From positions 8,313,267 through 8,377,266 of the forward strand of contig CM055111.1 of the NCBI GenBank assembly GCA_029204225.1: a DNA stretch of 64,000 nt, given 5' to 3'. Shown piece after piece: positions 1 to 11,373 of the stretch. Positions within the stretch are counted from its first letter, which is position 1, and the number at the start of each line of letters is the position of its first letter. Origin of the DNA: Diphasiastrum complanatum (taxonomy: Eukaryota; Streptophyta; Lycopodiopsida; Lycopodiales; Lycopodiaceae). The position numbers and the translations under genes are program-made. Below the pieces are notes generated by a model. It had not been told where the DNA came from, made no database searches, and was given only the letters and a program-made list of their open reading frames with translations.

Positions 1-200
1 ATGTCCAAAAAACCTATCGGATTTCGACGTCTGTAAATCCAGAATGATCCATAAAATTGTCTGACGGATGTCTGATGTCCATCCGACGACGTCCATCCGA
101 CTTCTACTTGAATGTCAGATTTTGACGTCCCAAAAACACATTGGAATCCGACGCTTGTTAACAGAATGATAAAAAAAAAGGTCCGACGTGTGTCCGACAA
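1..200. repeat. CACTA-like subterminal repeat zone
   Basis: Short motifs of the type GTCCGACG, GTCCATCCGAC and TCTGACGGATG recur in both orientations through the first 200 bases, for example the tandem pair at 74-101 and again at 181-198. Clusters of 10-20 bp motifs in direct and inverted orientation are typical of the subterminal regions of En/Spm (CACTA) transposons, where the element's DNA-binding protein binds. The transposase relic at 1716-3535 makes this the likely left end of the same element. The terminal CACTA inverted repeat is not in the window, so the true end is upstream. Confidence 0.5.
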
Positions 201-660
201 AAAATGCATACAAAATAGCACGCGCATTTTTATCGGGCTGTTCTTGGAGTTGGGTTCTTGGAGAAGCGATGTTCATGAATTGTTTTTGAAACAATAACTT
301 TGAGTAGCATTCAACATTTGGATCAAACAACAAGCTAAGAATGAGGTACTTTTCATGTTTGAATTACTTTTCATTCTATATTGTATTGCATTGCTTCATG
401 TCCATTATGAATGACAATACTTTATTGCATTGCTTTATGCACATCATAAATTTCATTCAAATTTCTATATATGATATTGATTGTTGTTTCGAAATCTGAC
501 ATTGCACATGGTTTTAAATTCTTAGCTGATTATTATGTTAATCCACATCTCGAAATTTTACATTGCAATTTTTGAAAAAAGAACATTGCACATATAAAAG
601 CAATGGCAATATAGCACGATCATTTGCAATCATAATATTTTCATAATATCAATTGATGTA

Positions 661-1513
661 TTACAAAATTGGTAATTTAATGTCGCATGATGTCATAATA
701 CAAACCACATTAGTATGAATACAAAAACTAGTACTTACATTTGGAGGATGACCATCGTTCTTTAGTTTGTTGACTAATGTGTCGTATGATTCCCTGAAGG
801 CAAATTTGTATTTCTCCTTAGTTGGCAAACGTCCATAGTCCGCCAACTATCCATGCATTCAATTTAAGTTGAAATTAATTTAGGGCTACGTTGGCTAGTC
901 ATAATGCATATTAAAAAATAAAAGCATATGAAATCAAAGATAGACTATGAGAGTAGTGTAAGTTCACTTACCATGCTTGCCTGCAATCCCGCCTTTCCGC
1001 TCGAGCCGAAGCTAGGATTACCTATCCCATGCATCCTAGTAGTCGCAGCATCTTTCTGGATCTTGTATTTTGTTCATCCACTTTTACACGGTTCCAATAA
1101 TTTCTTGAACACCAGGAGGACTTGGATTGCCCATTCCTATAAGCTCGTCATGCCATATCACGACGATGCCTAATCCATAATCTCATATGCTTATGAATTT
1201 TCTTCTCCTCAAATTTTTCTTCTTGTTGAAATTCGTCACGAAGGGTACCAATAAGCTGTTGTTTATCGGCGGCAGGTTGTTTGGACCATTTACTAAACAA
1301 TTTGTCGCCAGAATGGCGTTGGCATAAAGAGTAGAGCCAGTCCAAAACCGCTCTCCCTTTTCTGTTGGCAATTATATTACCTTGAGGATTCACGTCATAA
1401 TAAGGATTAGTGGATGACTCTTCGGTGGGGGCGGGAGTCGCGGCCGCTTGTGTGAAAGACGCATTGTTGAAATCATTTGTGGAAGTTTGGACGAAAAGAA
1501 GAAGGTCAACCAT
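661..1513 (-). pseudogene. possible second ORF of the CACTA element (TnpA-like?), decayed
   Basis: Two minus-strand open stretches (1513-1148 and 846-661) read as charged, Lys/Arg/Gln-rich soluble protein, the first with a stretch such as KGRAVLDWLYSLC followed by basic helices, the second with LPTKEKYKFAFRESYDTL. They lie between the subterminal repeats and the tnp2 relic, on the opposite strand. Plant CACTA elements commonly carry a second, DNA-binding ORF besides tnp2, so that is the best contextual guess. I do not recognise a family motif with certainty. Stops and frame changes separate the two parts. It could equally be an unrelated relic. Confidence 0.3.
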
Positions 1514-1715
1514 CGAATTTGGAAGGCATTGAGGTTTTCTAACTTTATATGATTGTTCTTTATTATAATCTTCATCAATCTATATATGTCACTTGTGAAT
1601 TTTATTTCATGTGTGTAACCAATACATCGAATGCCATTCCACGGAGTTGATCCATCCATTTTTAGCTACAATCGACGTCAAGTTTTGATCGACATGAGAA
1701 AACAAAGATGATGAG

Positions 1716-3535
1716 GTGCAACATGATGAAGCAATGCACAACATGTTTGAATCTTACTTTGAAACAAATGAGAATGATGATATGCATGCATCTTCTAATG
1801 AAAACGGAGATCACGAACAATTTGAGATGGATGAAGACGAGATTCTATTGCGCAAGGAGGGACACACTTCTCTATATCCTGGAGCATCCATTTCGAGACT
1901 AGTTACGTCAATTCTTATTCTAAACCTTCAAGCAACATACAAATGGAGTGATCATAGAGTGACATTTTTATTCGGGTACTTAACGCATAACACAACTATC
2001 ATACTTTATAGCGTATTTACATTAAGTTAATTTTTTTTTCTTTTCTAACAGCTCACATTGCTCTTTTTTTAGGTTGTTGCATCGAATACTTACAAAAGAA
2101 AATGTGATACCTAAAACACGAAAAAAAGCACGAAAGATGATGACCATGCTTGGAACGGATTACGACACAATACATGCATGTCCAGAAGACCATGTTCTAT
2201 ATAGAGGTGAGCAGTCAGAAAAGGTTCAATGTCCAATGTGTAACGCTTCACATTTTTGAGATGACGTACAAGGGGATAAAGTGCCACAAAAAGTGTTAAT
2301 ACATTTTCCAATTATCCCACGATAGCAACGTTTATTTCGATGTAAATCTTTGGAACAACTAATAAATTGGCATGTCAAAAATTGATCTACAGATGATGTG
2401 ATGCAAGTACCAAGTGATTTGCCTGCATGGAAACATATTGAAGACCAATGGCTCGAGTTTAAAAACGAACCTCATAATTTGAGATTTGGCCTTGCTATGG
2501 ATGGCATAAATCCTTTTAGTGTTCAAGCATCAACTTGGTCCACATGGTCAGTTGTGCTCATTAATTATAACATACCTCCATGGTTGAGTATTAAAATGAG
2601 ACACTTGTTATTGGCTTTATTGATTCCATGAAAGTACAAGACCAAGAACATGGATGTGTATCTTGCACCTTTGGTCGAGGAATTGTGCATTCTTTGGAAT
2701 GGTATTCATGCTTACGACATCTCGAGACCTTTACAACAAAGGAACTTCGTTGTTCGTGGAATTCTAATGTGGACGATGCATGACTACCCCGGTTTAAGCG
2801 AATGTCCAGGTATGGAGGGTCGACATAGCAAATATATGTTAAAAAAAGTGGTGTACAAAAATCATCGCAAATATTTGTCGCCTGATCATCCTTTTCGAAG
2901 GTTGAATAGGCAATTTTTTGGAGGGCGAGGAGATAATCCTCTGACTACACCAATACCCCCACACATGGGAGTAGCGAAATGGCATGGTGAATGGCTTAAA
3001 GATCACAACGTTAATTCTTCATGGAATGAATCCATTGATGATATGAAACGGTTGTCTATTTTTCATAAGTTACCCTATTGGAGAAATTTATTGACAAACC
3101 ATCTATTGAATCCTATGCACATATTCAAAAAGGTCGATGAATCCTTATGGAACCACATCATTGGCATAAAAGACAAATTCGTAGCTCGTAAAGATCTACA
3201 AGCGGCCGATGTGAAAAGACCCTAATTGGATTCAATACATCAAAGGTGCAGATGAGATTCTACCTAGCGTGTCGTGAATTCTTACAAAAGAGCAACTCTC
3301 ATATGTTAAACATGTCATAAAAGAAATGAGAACTCCAACAGGCTATGCACATTCTTTATGCAAATCATTTACCAAAGATGGTAAATTAAGTGGATTGAAA
3401 TCGCATGATTGGCATAAGATGCTACAATTCATACTTCCACTTTTTATTCGAGGTCTCTTCAACGATCTTAGCAGAGAGCTCTTAGGAGATCCAAGACAAT
3501 ACAAAGATGCTCTTCATGCTCCTCAAGGGTTTTAA
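1716..3535 (+). pseudogene. CACTA (En/Spm) tnp2-type transposase remnant
   Basis: Fragments in order match the plant tnp2 transposase family, the DDE enzyme that excises and integrates CACTA elements. An acidic N-terminal stretch (1716-1900) comes first. Next is the Cys-type segment ending DHVLYRGE..CPMCNASHF (2074-2259), then LRFGLAMDGINPF with a following WSVVLINYNIPPW (2398-2631). The largest block (2650-3225) holds FVVRGILMWTMHDYPGLSECPG, PYWRNLLTNHLLNPMH and neighbouring tnp2 motifs. The last block (3326-3535) starts LKSHDWHKMLQ and breaks off. The 2074-3225 blocks share one frame with internal stops at 2259 and 2631; the last block is in another frame. The 3' part is missing where the minus-strand chromovirus begins at about 3536. 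No functional enzyme is possible. Confidence 0.85.
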
Positions 3536-5525
3536 TAATATGTCGTCCAAATACACCACCACAAACTTTCCTTGATATAGACAAACCTCGTTTCTAATCC
3601 TTATCGGATGGTATCCCGATCTAAGGTCAATCTTGGAGAAATACTTAGCTCCATTCAGACGATCCATTAGATCATCTATCATAGGTAAGGGATATTTGTT
3701 TTTGATAGTTAAATTATTTAACTTTTTAAAGTCACCACACAAACGTGTGCGGCCATCGTTTTTACTAACCAAAAGGATTGGTGCTCCCCAAAGGGAATTA
3801 CTAGTTTGAATATGGCCCATCCTAAGAAGTTCTTGTAATTGCTTAGAAATTTCATCCTTCCTTGATGCTAACCATGTGTGAAAAAAGCCTATACATGTTG
3901 GTTTTATGAAACAACTCTATCTGATGGTCGACACTCCTTTGGGGAGGTAGGCCATCAGGTAGTTTATTAGAAAAAACATCGCTATACTCTTCCCTAAGTT
4001 TGTTACTTCCTTCAGGTGAATTACGCTTAAGGGATTATTTATAGACACATTCAAAGGAAAATGTGATAAATTAATATTTAGACTTTGAACTGCATGGTCT
4101 TCCACATAGACTTCATCTTTTAAAAAGCAAAGAAAATTTTTATTACCAAACTCTTTTATATATTTAACAGCTTCTAAAGCAGAAACCATAGGATCAAAAG
4201 GCCTATTTACATCGCCTTTTAGTTCAACCAATGAGCCATTATGCATAAAGGAAATATAATGAGTTGCATAATCCTCTCTTAAAAACTCTTTTTTGGAGTA
4301 AAACCACTCCTTTCCTAAGATTATGTCTATGCTATCCAAATTCACAATATGAAATCCAGCGGTTCAACATAATCTTGAATTTTGAGCGGCAACTGAGAAA
4401 CAAGCTGGTACCAAGCTTGTTGATCTTCCCCCGATGCCATTTTTACGACATACAAGTGATTACTTGGTGTGGTGGCCGCCTTGAATTTGTGCACCAATTT
4501 AGCATTCATTAAGTTATGTGTGGAACCATCACAAAAAACAACAGCCACAACCTGGTGTCCTATGATCCCATTCATATGAATGAAGTCATGGGGGGCAAAA
4601 ATAGCTATATTACAAAACCAATTCTCACAACTAGTGTCACTCTTAAAGGATAAATCAACAAAATAAATATAGAATTACCTAGCACTTTAAAGGATTTAGG
4701 CTGCCCACCAGATTTATTTTGCTTTTTCTTCAGACAATCTTTGATAGATGCCCCTTCTCCATGCAGGAGAAGCACAAGCTATCAATTCTCACCTTGTCAT
4801 AATTTGTGCAATCCAACTTGACATGCTTTTTTCTGCCATGGGAACCGGTGTTCGTCTTGTGTTTGCCTTGCTTCTTGAAAAACTTCTTTTCCTTTTGTTA
4901 AGACTTTGCTCCTTGCGGGAGCCAACATGGGCATCATCAAAGATTTTTGCAAAGCAAATGGCATCCTCGATAGTTCACAATTGGTTACGCCGCACTTCTA
5001 GTTGAAATTACTTTGGAAGTCCCAAATAAAATGTAGCTTTAATAAAATAGGGTCGATTTGCGAGGCAAATTAGGACAAAATCTCCTAGAATTTTTGAATG
5101 TAGGCCTAGTAGCTCACTACCCATCTACACAATGGTGACATGCCGCCAATGCTCAAAAGCATTCAGGACCGGCAAGAAAGCCATTTTAAAGCCTTCTTGG
5201 AAGGCACCAGCCCTTTCCTTTAGATCTTGCCACCACGTATACACCTTACCATGTAAAAACATGAGGGTAGTCACAATCTTTGTACTATCCAACGCATCGT
5301 GCATGGAAAAATGGCTATTCCACCGATTGAGCCAAGACAATAAAATATTAAAATGTCAGTTCTTACTTTTACTCGAAAAAGAACTCCAGATTAAACATGG
5401 GGTAAAGGACAGCAGACCACGAGTGCGTTGAAGAATGCCACTTTTGCTCGGTCGCGACATGCCTAGATTGCATTTCTAGAATTGGGTTTTGCAAAGAGTT
5501 CAAAGCTTTTACAAGCTGATTAAAG
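3536..5525 (-). pseudogene. Ty3/gypsy chromovirus, gag-protease-RT fragment (copy 1)
   Basis: Reading the minus strand from 5525 down, this is the 5' half of the same element family found at 20641 and 44304. The gag capsid region (5340-5125) contains RWNSHFSMHDALDSTK and FTWWQDLKERAG-like sequence; a decayed zinc-knuckle zone lies near 4800. The protease region (4575-4342) contains FCDGSTHNL, and a spacer (4345-3917) begins MNLDSIDIILGKEWFYSK. RT (3820-3536) has [38 protein letters not shown] and then, after an internal deletion of about 50 codons, [10 protein letters not shown]. It stops immediately after that active site, at the junction with the CACTA relic. Both ends are truncated, no LTR is present, and there are several stops and frameshifts. 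Confidence 0.85.
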
Positions 5526-6540
5526 AAGATTACATCTCGACTACTAAGACTTGTCCTAAATTTATGTGATAAATTCTATAGCTTTTGTGGTAAGTAGAAT
5601 ATCCAATAATGAGTATACAATACTATTACAAACCAGACTTTCTCCAAAATCATAAAATGTCTCATCCCGAATGATAAAAATATTACATCTCAATAATCAA
5701 CTATCAAATAGAAATAATCATTTGGGTTTCGGAAGTCTAAATTCCTTTAATCAATTGAAAACATCAACAGATTCTGAGCCATATTCACAAATCTTGTATA
5801 GAAGTACAATTTCATATAACTAGAACATTTCTTCGGGAACTCGATAGTCCAATGGCCCAAGGGGGTTATCAATCAGTGTTTTATTCACAAGGTGGGCGTA
5901 TCAACTATCCTCAGTCAGGATTTCAGACATCTCAGAAGAAGAAACAATTAGTAATAGGTCTGATATGTATATTCTGGGAAGTTTTCTTTTATGTACAGTT
6001 GTTGGATGGCTAAGAGCGCATAGGAAATGAGAGAAGCAATATTTACATGGTTGTATGTGTAATATGGTTTGGTCATTGGATTAGTGGATCGAAGTAAGTT
6101 ATTTACTTTTACTTCTTCCAAATATTGAGAATAGTTAGTTTCTCAATCTGTGTGGATTGCCCATAGATTAGAGAAAAGAAGTTGGGTAGAAAATCTGGGA
6201 GAGATGGGAGTAGGACTATGAACAACTTCTTTCACATCAAAAATATTTATTGTTTCTAATTTATTCACATACTCGTCCAGAGCAGGAAATATATTATTTT
6301 CAAATGTTTTTAGGTATTCTAAAACATATATATACAAACATCATGTAATGACATGAATGTAGTTAGTTAGTGCACATTGAACTTGTTCTGAACAATGGCT
6401 AAGGCCAAAACACCTTTTTGGCATGTAGTTAGTTTGGCCCAAAAATTGTTTAGGTTGGCAAAAGTCCAAGGACTTTCCCATTGCTATTTGGTGTAACCAA
6501 AAAGTTTAGGTAAGAAGAGATATTCCATTTTCCATTTGAG
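5526..6540. other. no supported gene
   Basis: AT-rich sequence between two minus-strand relics. A short open stretch at 5852-6013 (53 codons, plus strand, starting MAQGGYQSVFYSQGG and ending in one hydrophobic segment) has protein-like composition, but no family is recognised and there is no supporting context. No LTR ends, tRNA or promoter pattern was identified. Confidence 0.3.
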
Positions 6541-6599
6541 TTTTGGAGTATAGAAAGGAGGTAAAAAAGTTGTTAGTTCTTGCTAGATTGTTTAAAATT

Positions 6600-7905
6600 A
6601 TGACTTTAGTAGTGAGTATACTATCTTGTTCTTCCTCTTTGACATTGTTGCATGGTGTGACTTCGCTCTACTTCGGAATGACTGCCATGGTCAATGATGG
6701 TACTTCTACTACAGCTTCAGTAGTTGATTTGGGCTTCTCAGCATCGGTCTGCACTGGTTGGTCTTTCTACAATTGTCTGAAAATTGCATCGGTTTGGTTG
6801 GCCTTTTTCGATGTATTTGCAGCTGGTACATCCGTCTGCATCGATTGATCTTACTGCTGGACTGGTTCTTCTTCGGAAATCTGGATCTGATCTGAATTGT
6901 ATTTGGCCTCTTTCATTTCGTCCTTCAGCTTCTCGTACTCTGCCATCTGTGGCTGTAAATATTGTAGCTGGAAGGATTGGATGATCTTCTCTTGAATTCG
7001 CTTCCATGCCACTGGATCTATCATGTATCTCCCATGGGAAACACAAGCTCCAAGGGTCACTTCAACATTGATTTTCCACATAATGGCTTCCTCAGTCTGC
7101 TTCTTGTATATCAAATTTTCCTGTTTCAACATCTCTATAGAACTCTACAATTGAAGAACAGAGTCCTGCAACTGCTTCTGACTAGTCTCAGTGTCCTTCA
7201 ATTGATCTTTCGACTCTTTGTTAGTGCTTTGGAGGGTCGCGCGAGCATGTCGTTCTTCTTGTAATGAGGCTTGCAGGGTCTGGAGTTGTTGTTTGAGCAA
7301 TGAATTTTCATTCTCAAATTGGTTGGACTAATCCTACATTGCCTCTAGCGGCATCAAATCTGCCTTGGGCTTCCTCTAGCGCTGTGTCTTTCTTTGTCAA
7401 TTCAGTTTGAGCTTCTTCAAGATCCTTGTTCTTCTGCAGCAACTTTGACTTAGTTGCTTCCAGCTCCTCATCCTTCTAAAGTAGGTCAGCTCGTATAGTA
7501 TCATACTTGCTTTCGAGCTTCCTTGAAAATTTTTCTAGATTGATGAAGTGTTGGATGGATGCCTAGGTGTCTACTAGCAGCGTCCCGAAGGTCTTTAAAT
7601 AGTGCTCTTTGTCAAATTGGTTCTTGTTTAACAACAACTTTGGTGTCTTCTTCTACCTCTGGTTCTTGAACTTTTTCATTACTGGAGAGTGGCTTGTACT
7701 ATGATGAAGGAGAGGACATCCTCACTGAACTCGAATTCTGTTGTGCTGAAGATGATGATGCAAGCTTTGTAGAGGTCGCCTTTGATGTCCACATCTGAGA
7801 GTCGTCCTCAATGAATGGAGCTAACTCTGGCAGCATTTGTGCAATCTTGATGTCCTCCTGTATAAATAAAATTCTAGCATGCATGCATAATATACCAAAC
7901 TGCAA
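6600..7905 (-). pseudogene. unclassified coiled-coil protein relic
   Basis: The minus strand reads as one continuous protein-like sequence with a few stops. An N-terminal segment (7905-7699) contains IAQMLPELAPFIEDDSQMW and a Ser-rich tail. A long heptad-like, Glu/Lys/Gln-rich coiled coil follows (about 7560-7140) with phrases such as KDLEEAQTELTKKDTALEEA and SLLKQQLQTLQASLQEE. Next is a less charged segment (7132-6851) with WKINVEVTLGACVSHG, then a low-complexity tail with repeated QTD motifs (about 6850-6700). One in-frame TAG interrupts the coil at about 7148. I do not recognise the family. It may belong with the minus-strand relic at 9107-10680. A host gene relic and an ORF of an unclassified transposon are both possible. 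Confidence 0.45.
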
Positions 7906-9106
7906 ACCTAGCCTGGAAAACTGTTTATCCTTGACTAATTTACAAAATTGCTTAAAAGCAATCTATCTAAAAGCAATTGTTGTGACAGACTAAATTACGT
8001 TTTAAGGTATTTAATGTAGTATATAAGATGTCGTTCTCCATAAAGAGAGAATTAATGTCATTATACTTATGGAATTTGTCATTTTTCGTAAAAGATAATT
8101 AACTAGTTATCAAAGGATATATAGTTTAGGCAGCCAGTACAGCCTTTTCAATATTAAACAATGATCTCGCAAATTCTAATTGATTATTGATGCTAGTTCT
8201 CTCTCGTGCATTGCCATGCATGACCATAATTGGGTTGAGCGGCTAATAGTCAACTACACATACGTTCTGATTAACCACAAGTTCCAAGATTATACTTCCT
8301 CCAATTCTGACTCAGTAGCTAAGCAACCTGCAAAATGACTCAGGGGAATCAAACATCCTCTCTCGTCCTATTTCTCATAATCTAACTGAAAGCACAATTG
8401 TACTGTTATGAATCAATCAGTTATATGCTTCAATACGGTTTGGAGTTGAGCTATCTCAATAGGCCATCAATCAATCTTTATCACACATTCATCATTTGCT
8501 TGAAAGAGACAAAGGTTACATAATCTATGCAGACTCTAGAAAAAGGTGAGCAGCAAATGCATTCAATTACTTATAGAGCAAATGACCATAAACCACTCAT
8601 ACATATAAGCACCAAGGTATTTTCTTACAAAACTATTCTTATTAAAATCACAAGTACAACGGCTCTTATGGTCTCACTTAACTATCATATCACCACTTAA
8701 CTATCATACCTATCTTATCACCGCTTAACTATCATACCTACTGTAACTACTATTCTCGGATTCGGATAATTTTCCGACCCTGGATCGGATTGGATCCGAG
8801 TCTATAAATTCCGATCCAGTGGAAATCCGATTCTTAGTAAAAATTCGATCCAATCAGAAATCCGACCTAGATCAATTTTACACCTAAACTTCAAAATACT
8901 AAAAAATGTCCATTACTTCAGAAAATAAACTATATAAAATCTAAGTTTTAGAAAAATAAAAACTTAAAAAACTATGATGTGACTAAATCATGTAGTCACA
9001 TGTCCTCTCCCTCAAATTCATCAGGGCCCTCTGATGTCGACTCTGTTGAATAGGTCTGGCCAGCCAGCATCTCTATGTACTTCTCCTCCGAGTAGGCAAA
9101 ATTCTT
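7906..9106. other. no gene; AT-rich spacer with short repeats
   Basis: No protein-like frame was found on either strand. The stretch holds the CTTAACTATCATA repeat near 8677-8738 and a zone at about 8760-8880 rich in GGATCGGAT/ATCCGA motifs in both orientations. If the relics on both sides are one gene, this could be an intron or an insertion between its two halves. Confidence 0.4.
8677..8738 (+). repeat. three-copy short repeat CTTAACTATCATA
   Basis: The 13-mer CTTAACTATCATA occurs at 8677, 8696 and 8724, with spacing of 19 and 28 bases and partly conserved spacers (CACCACTTAA, CACCGCTTAA). It is a short imperfect tandem repeat with no evident function. Confidence 0.7.
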
Positions 9107-10680
9107 CTAGTGTTTACATGTCTGTTTGTGCATCCCCCTGTACAAAAACTCACACTCAATGTTACAAAAAAAAACCCATTCTCGAACATCACATTTATCT
9201 TGTACTATAAGTTCAACATACATCCCTACTTGTCGATATCCTAGAACCTTCAATTTGTGTGTGAATAATGTTCCCTGTTGCAATTTTTCCAAGTAATCCT
9301 CAAATTGATTCCCTCTTCTTTTCCTGGATAAATGTAAAGTTGTAATTTCCTTTGTGATGGGTAAGTAATCCATCCTAGAATACATTATTGGAACACTTAG
9401 CAAGGTTCTGCCCACGAATCTTGCCAAGTCAAGGATTCGATAAGTTGTCCAAAGACAATGGGATGGGTGTTTATCCCTCCTAGTTATACATTCTAACATC
9501 TCAGCAAAGCATTTAACATATTTGTCTTCCCACTTAATGTACAGAGCCAACAATTTCGAACAATAGTAATTAGTTTGTGTGTCAATTCTGGATTTCTTAA
9601 AGATGGTTTCAGCATCCAATATCTTTTCATTTTGAAAACAAGTAAATCAAATGAAATGGTGCTCCTTAAATCGAGTATCTAATTCTGTAAAAAAGGTTAA
9701 ATCTCTAGTTCTCATATACTCCAAAGCAAATAATGAAGAACTTTCTATCAAAATATCTATCAGCCTTGGCTTTTCTACTACAAACAGACCTTGTAAAATA
9801 GCCCAAAAAAGACATTATTTTTCTTCCAAAGTTAGGGTTGCCTAGCGTGGCATGAAGTCTTCAGTTCTCCGAATTTCATTCCAATCTTTGTTATTATATC
9901 CTTTCAGCCCAAGCATAAAAGCATACTCTAGCATCCACAATTGCTCAATGTTTCTGAACTGTGACATATAAGTAAAAAAATTTCTTTTGAGATGAAAGAA
10001 TTATGTCTTAAGCACTTGATTGGGTTCAGGTCTTGGCCTTACCTCTTTCCTTCTTCTCTTCCTTTTCTTAGTTGGCTCCACCTCCTCTGCCTTTGAATAT
10101 TCACTTTTGTGAATTAAAGGTTCGATAAAATGGTCATTTTCAGAATCGAATTCTGATAACGACTCCACAGTCTACACTTCTTGGTCCCTCATTACTGGTT
10201 TGGCTTGACTTAGGTGTTTCAACCTTTCTCAGCTCTTGAACTCGTTGGTGACCAAAGGATTGATACACTTGATTATATCCTTCTAACTTCCTTTTCCTTT
10301 CTCAGCAGCTTCAAGTTCAGTGTCTGAGCTTAGAGAGTCGTCTTTTCCAACTTCTTTGAACAAAGCAGCTAACAAGGCTTCGTTCTCTTCCTGCAAGGGG
10401 TTCACTAGCTTTGTCTTTATAATTCAATCATGTCAGATCTATTTTTTTTCATTCAATAAATTCAAGTGTGAAGCCAGATGGCTCAACTGATACGATATTG
10501 TTGCAAAATCGACTGGCTCTTCATCAAATGATTGAAGTAAGTAGTCTAAATTTAAAGCTGATATAGTGGCATTTTTACTAGCGTCAAATATAATGTCACA
10601 CATCAATTTGACAAACCCTATGGAGGCAGGATCTTTTGGATAGCTAACCTTATAACCTTTACTTCTGGCTGAAAACGATT
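9107..10680 (-). pseudogene. unclassified protein-coding relic
   Basis: From 10680 down to 9107 the minus strand reads, across several stops, as a soluble protein. One block (10640-10440) contains KLMCDIIFDASKNATIS and SYQLSHLASHLNLLNEKK. A charged linker follows (10400-10060) with EENEALLAALFKEVGKDDS and a basic KKRKRRKE patch. A block at 9990-9660 contains MLEYAFMLGLKGYNNKDWNE and FFTELDTRFKEHHF. The longest open part (170 codons, 9619-9107) contains LWTTYRILDLARFVGRTLL, LSRKRRGNQFEDYLEKLQQG and REWVFFCNIECEFLYRG. The basic patch resembles a nuclear localisation signal. I know no family with this arrangement. It may be continuous with the coiled-coil relic at 6600-7905. Confidence 0.45.
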
Positions 10681-11373
10681 CTCGACAAAAACAAAAAGGT
10701 AGCGAACGACTGCAGAGAGCAATTGCATGTCAGCATCCGCTCGCAACTAACTCAACAACGTATTGGACATAAAACCAGTGCAAATTACGCCATATAGACC
10801 TACCTTGCCGCAGAGCGGCTCGGTAGGTAATGACCACCCATTACATATTTGGTGTTGCTAGAGGTGTATTATGTATCTCCATAGAGCCTTGCTTAAACTA
10901 TAGTATTATATAACATAATAAAATATCAGCATCATTCAACAAAAATGTTCATGATGATCATGTTGGGGTGATCATTCACGAAGTTCGACGACAACAACGC
11001 TGATGCTGATGCTGCTGCTGCTGCTGCTATTTTCTGATGAGCAGTTAGTTAATTTGCGGTCTTCGTTGTTGCTGCTGCTGTTGTAATCAGAAAATGCAGA
11101 AAATGTGTAGGCAAAGAAGGGTGCAGCTAGTCAGCCCATCTCGCTCTCGCTCTGATTGCAGGAACAGCACCATCGACATGCTAGCAGGAATTTACAACAA
11201 AACATAGAGAAGCGGGGAATTTGCCTAGACCGATTGTTTCCTTACAGAGGTATTAAGGATGAGTTTAGTGCTGAAGCTGCAAAAATAGCCAATTCTTTCC
11301 TGCTCAGACGATTTTAGCGGACAATATTATCCTGCTGCTGCTGCTACATCAGGGGACTATGCATCAGCACTAA
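10681..11373. other. no supported gene; 5' flank of the TPR relic with triplet repeats
   Basis: Contains GCT/CTG runs and short open pieces such as a plus-strand DEFSAEAAKIANSFLLRR-like stretch near 11257-11315. The plus frame just before and overlapping the TPR relic (about 11300-11510) reads SALIAQLSASRTGYGSWLAKK and FNGVRTLAKEST, which resembles an organelle presequence but ends in a stop. It may be the original N-terminus in another frame. No clear TATA box was identified. Confidence 0.35.
10990..11350 (+). repeat. interspersed (GCT/GTT)n trinucleotide runs
   Basis: Three short trinucleotide runs lie upstream of the TPR relic: GCTGATGCTGATGCTGCTGC-type at about 10998-11030, GTTGTTGCTGCTGCTGTTG at about 11063-11082 and CTGCTGCTGCTGCTA at about 11332-11346. 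Such runs are common in plant 5' leaders and transit-peptide coding sequence and can expand or contract by slippage. Confidence 0.7.

Noticed and set aside
4748-5005. plus-strand frame overlapping the minus chromovirus
   Set aside because: It is the antisense of the decayed zinc-knuckle region; the same antisense frames occur over the two plus-strand copies.
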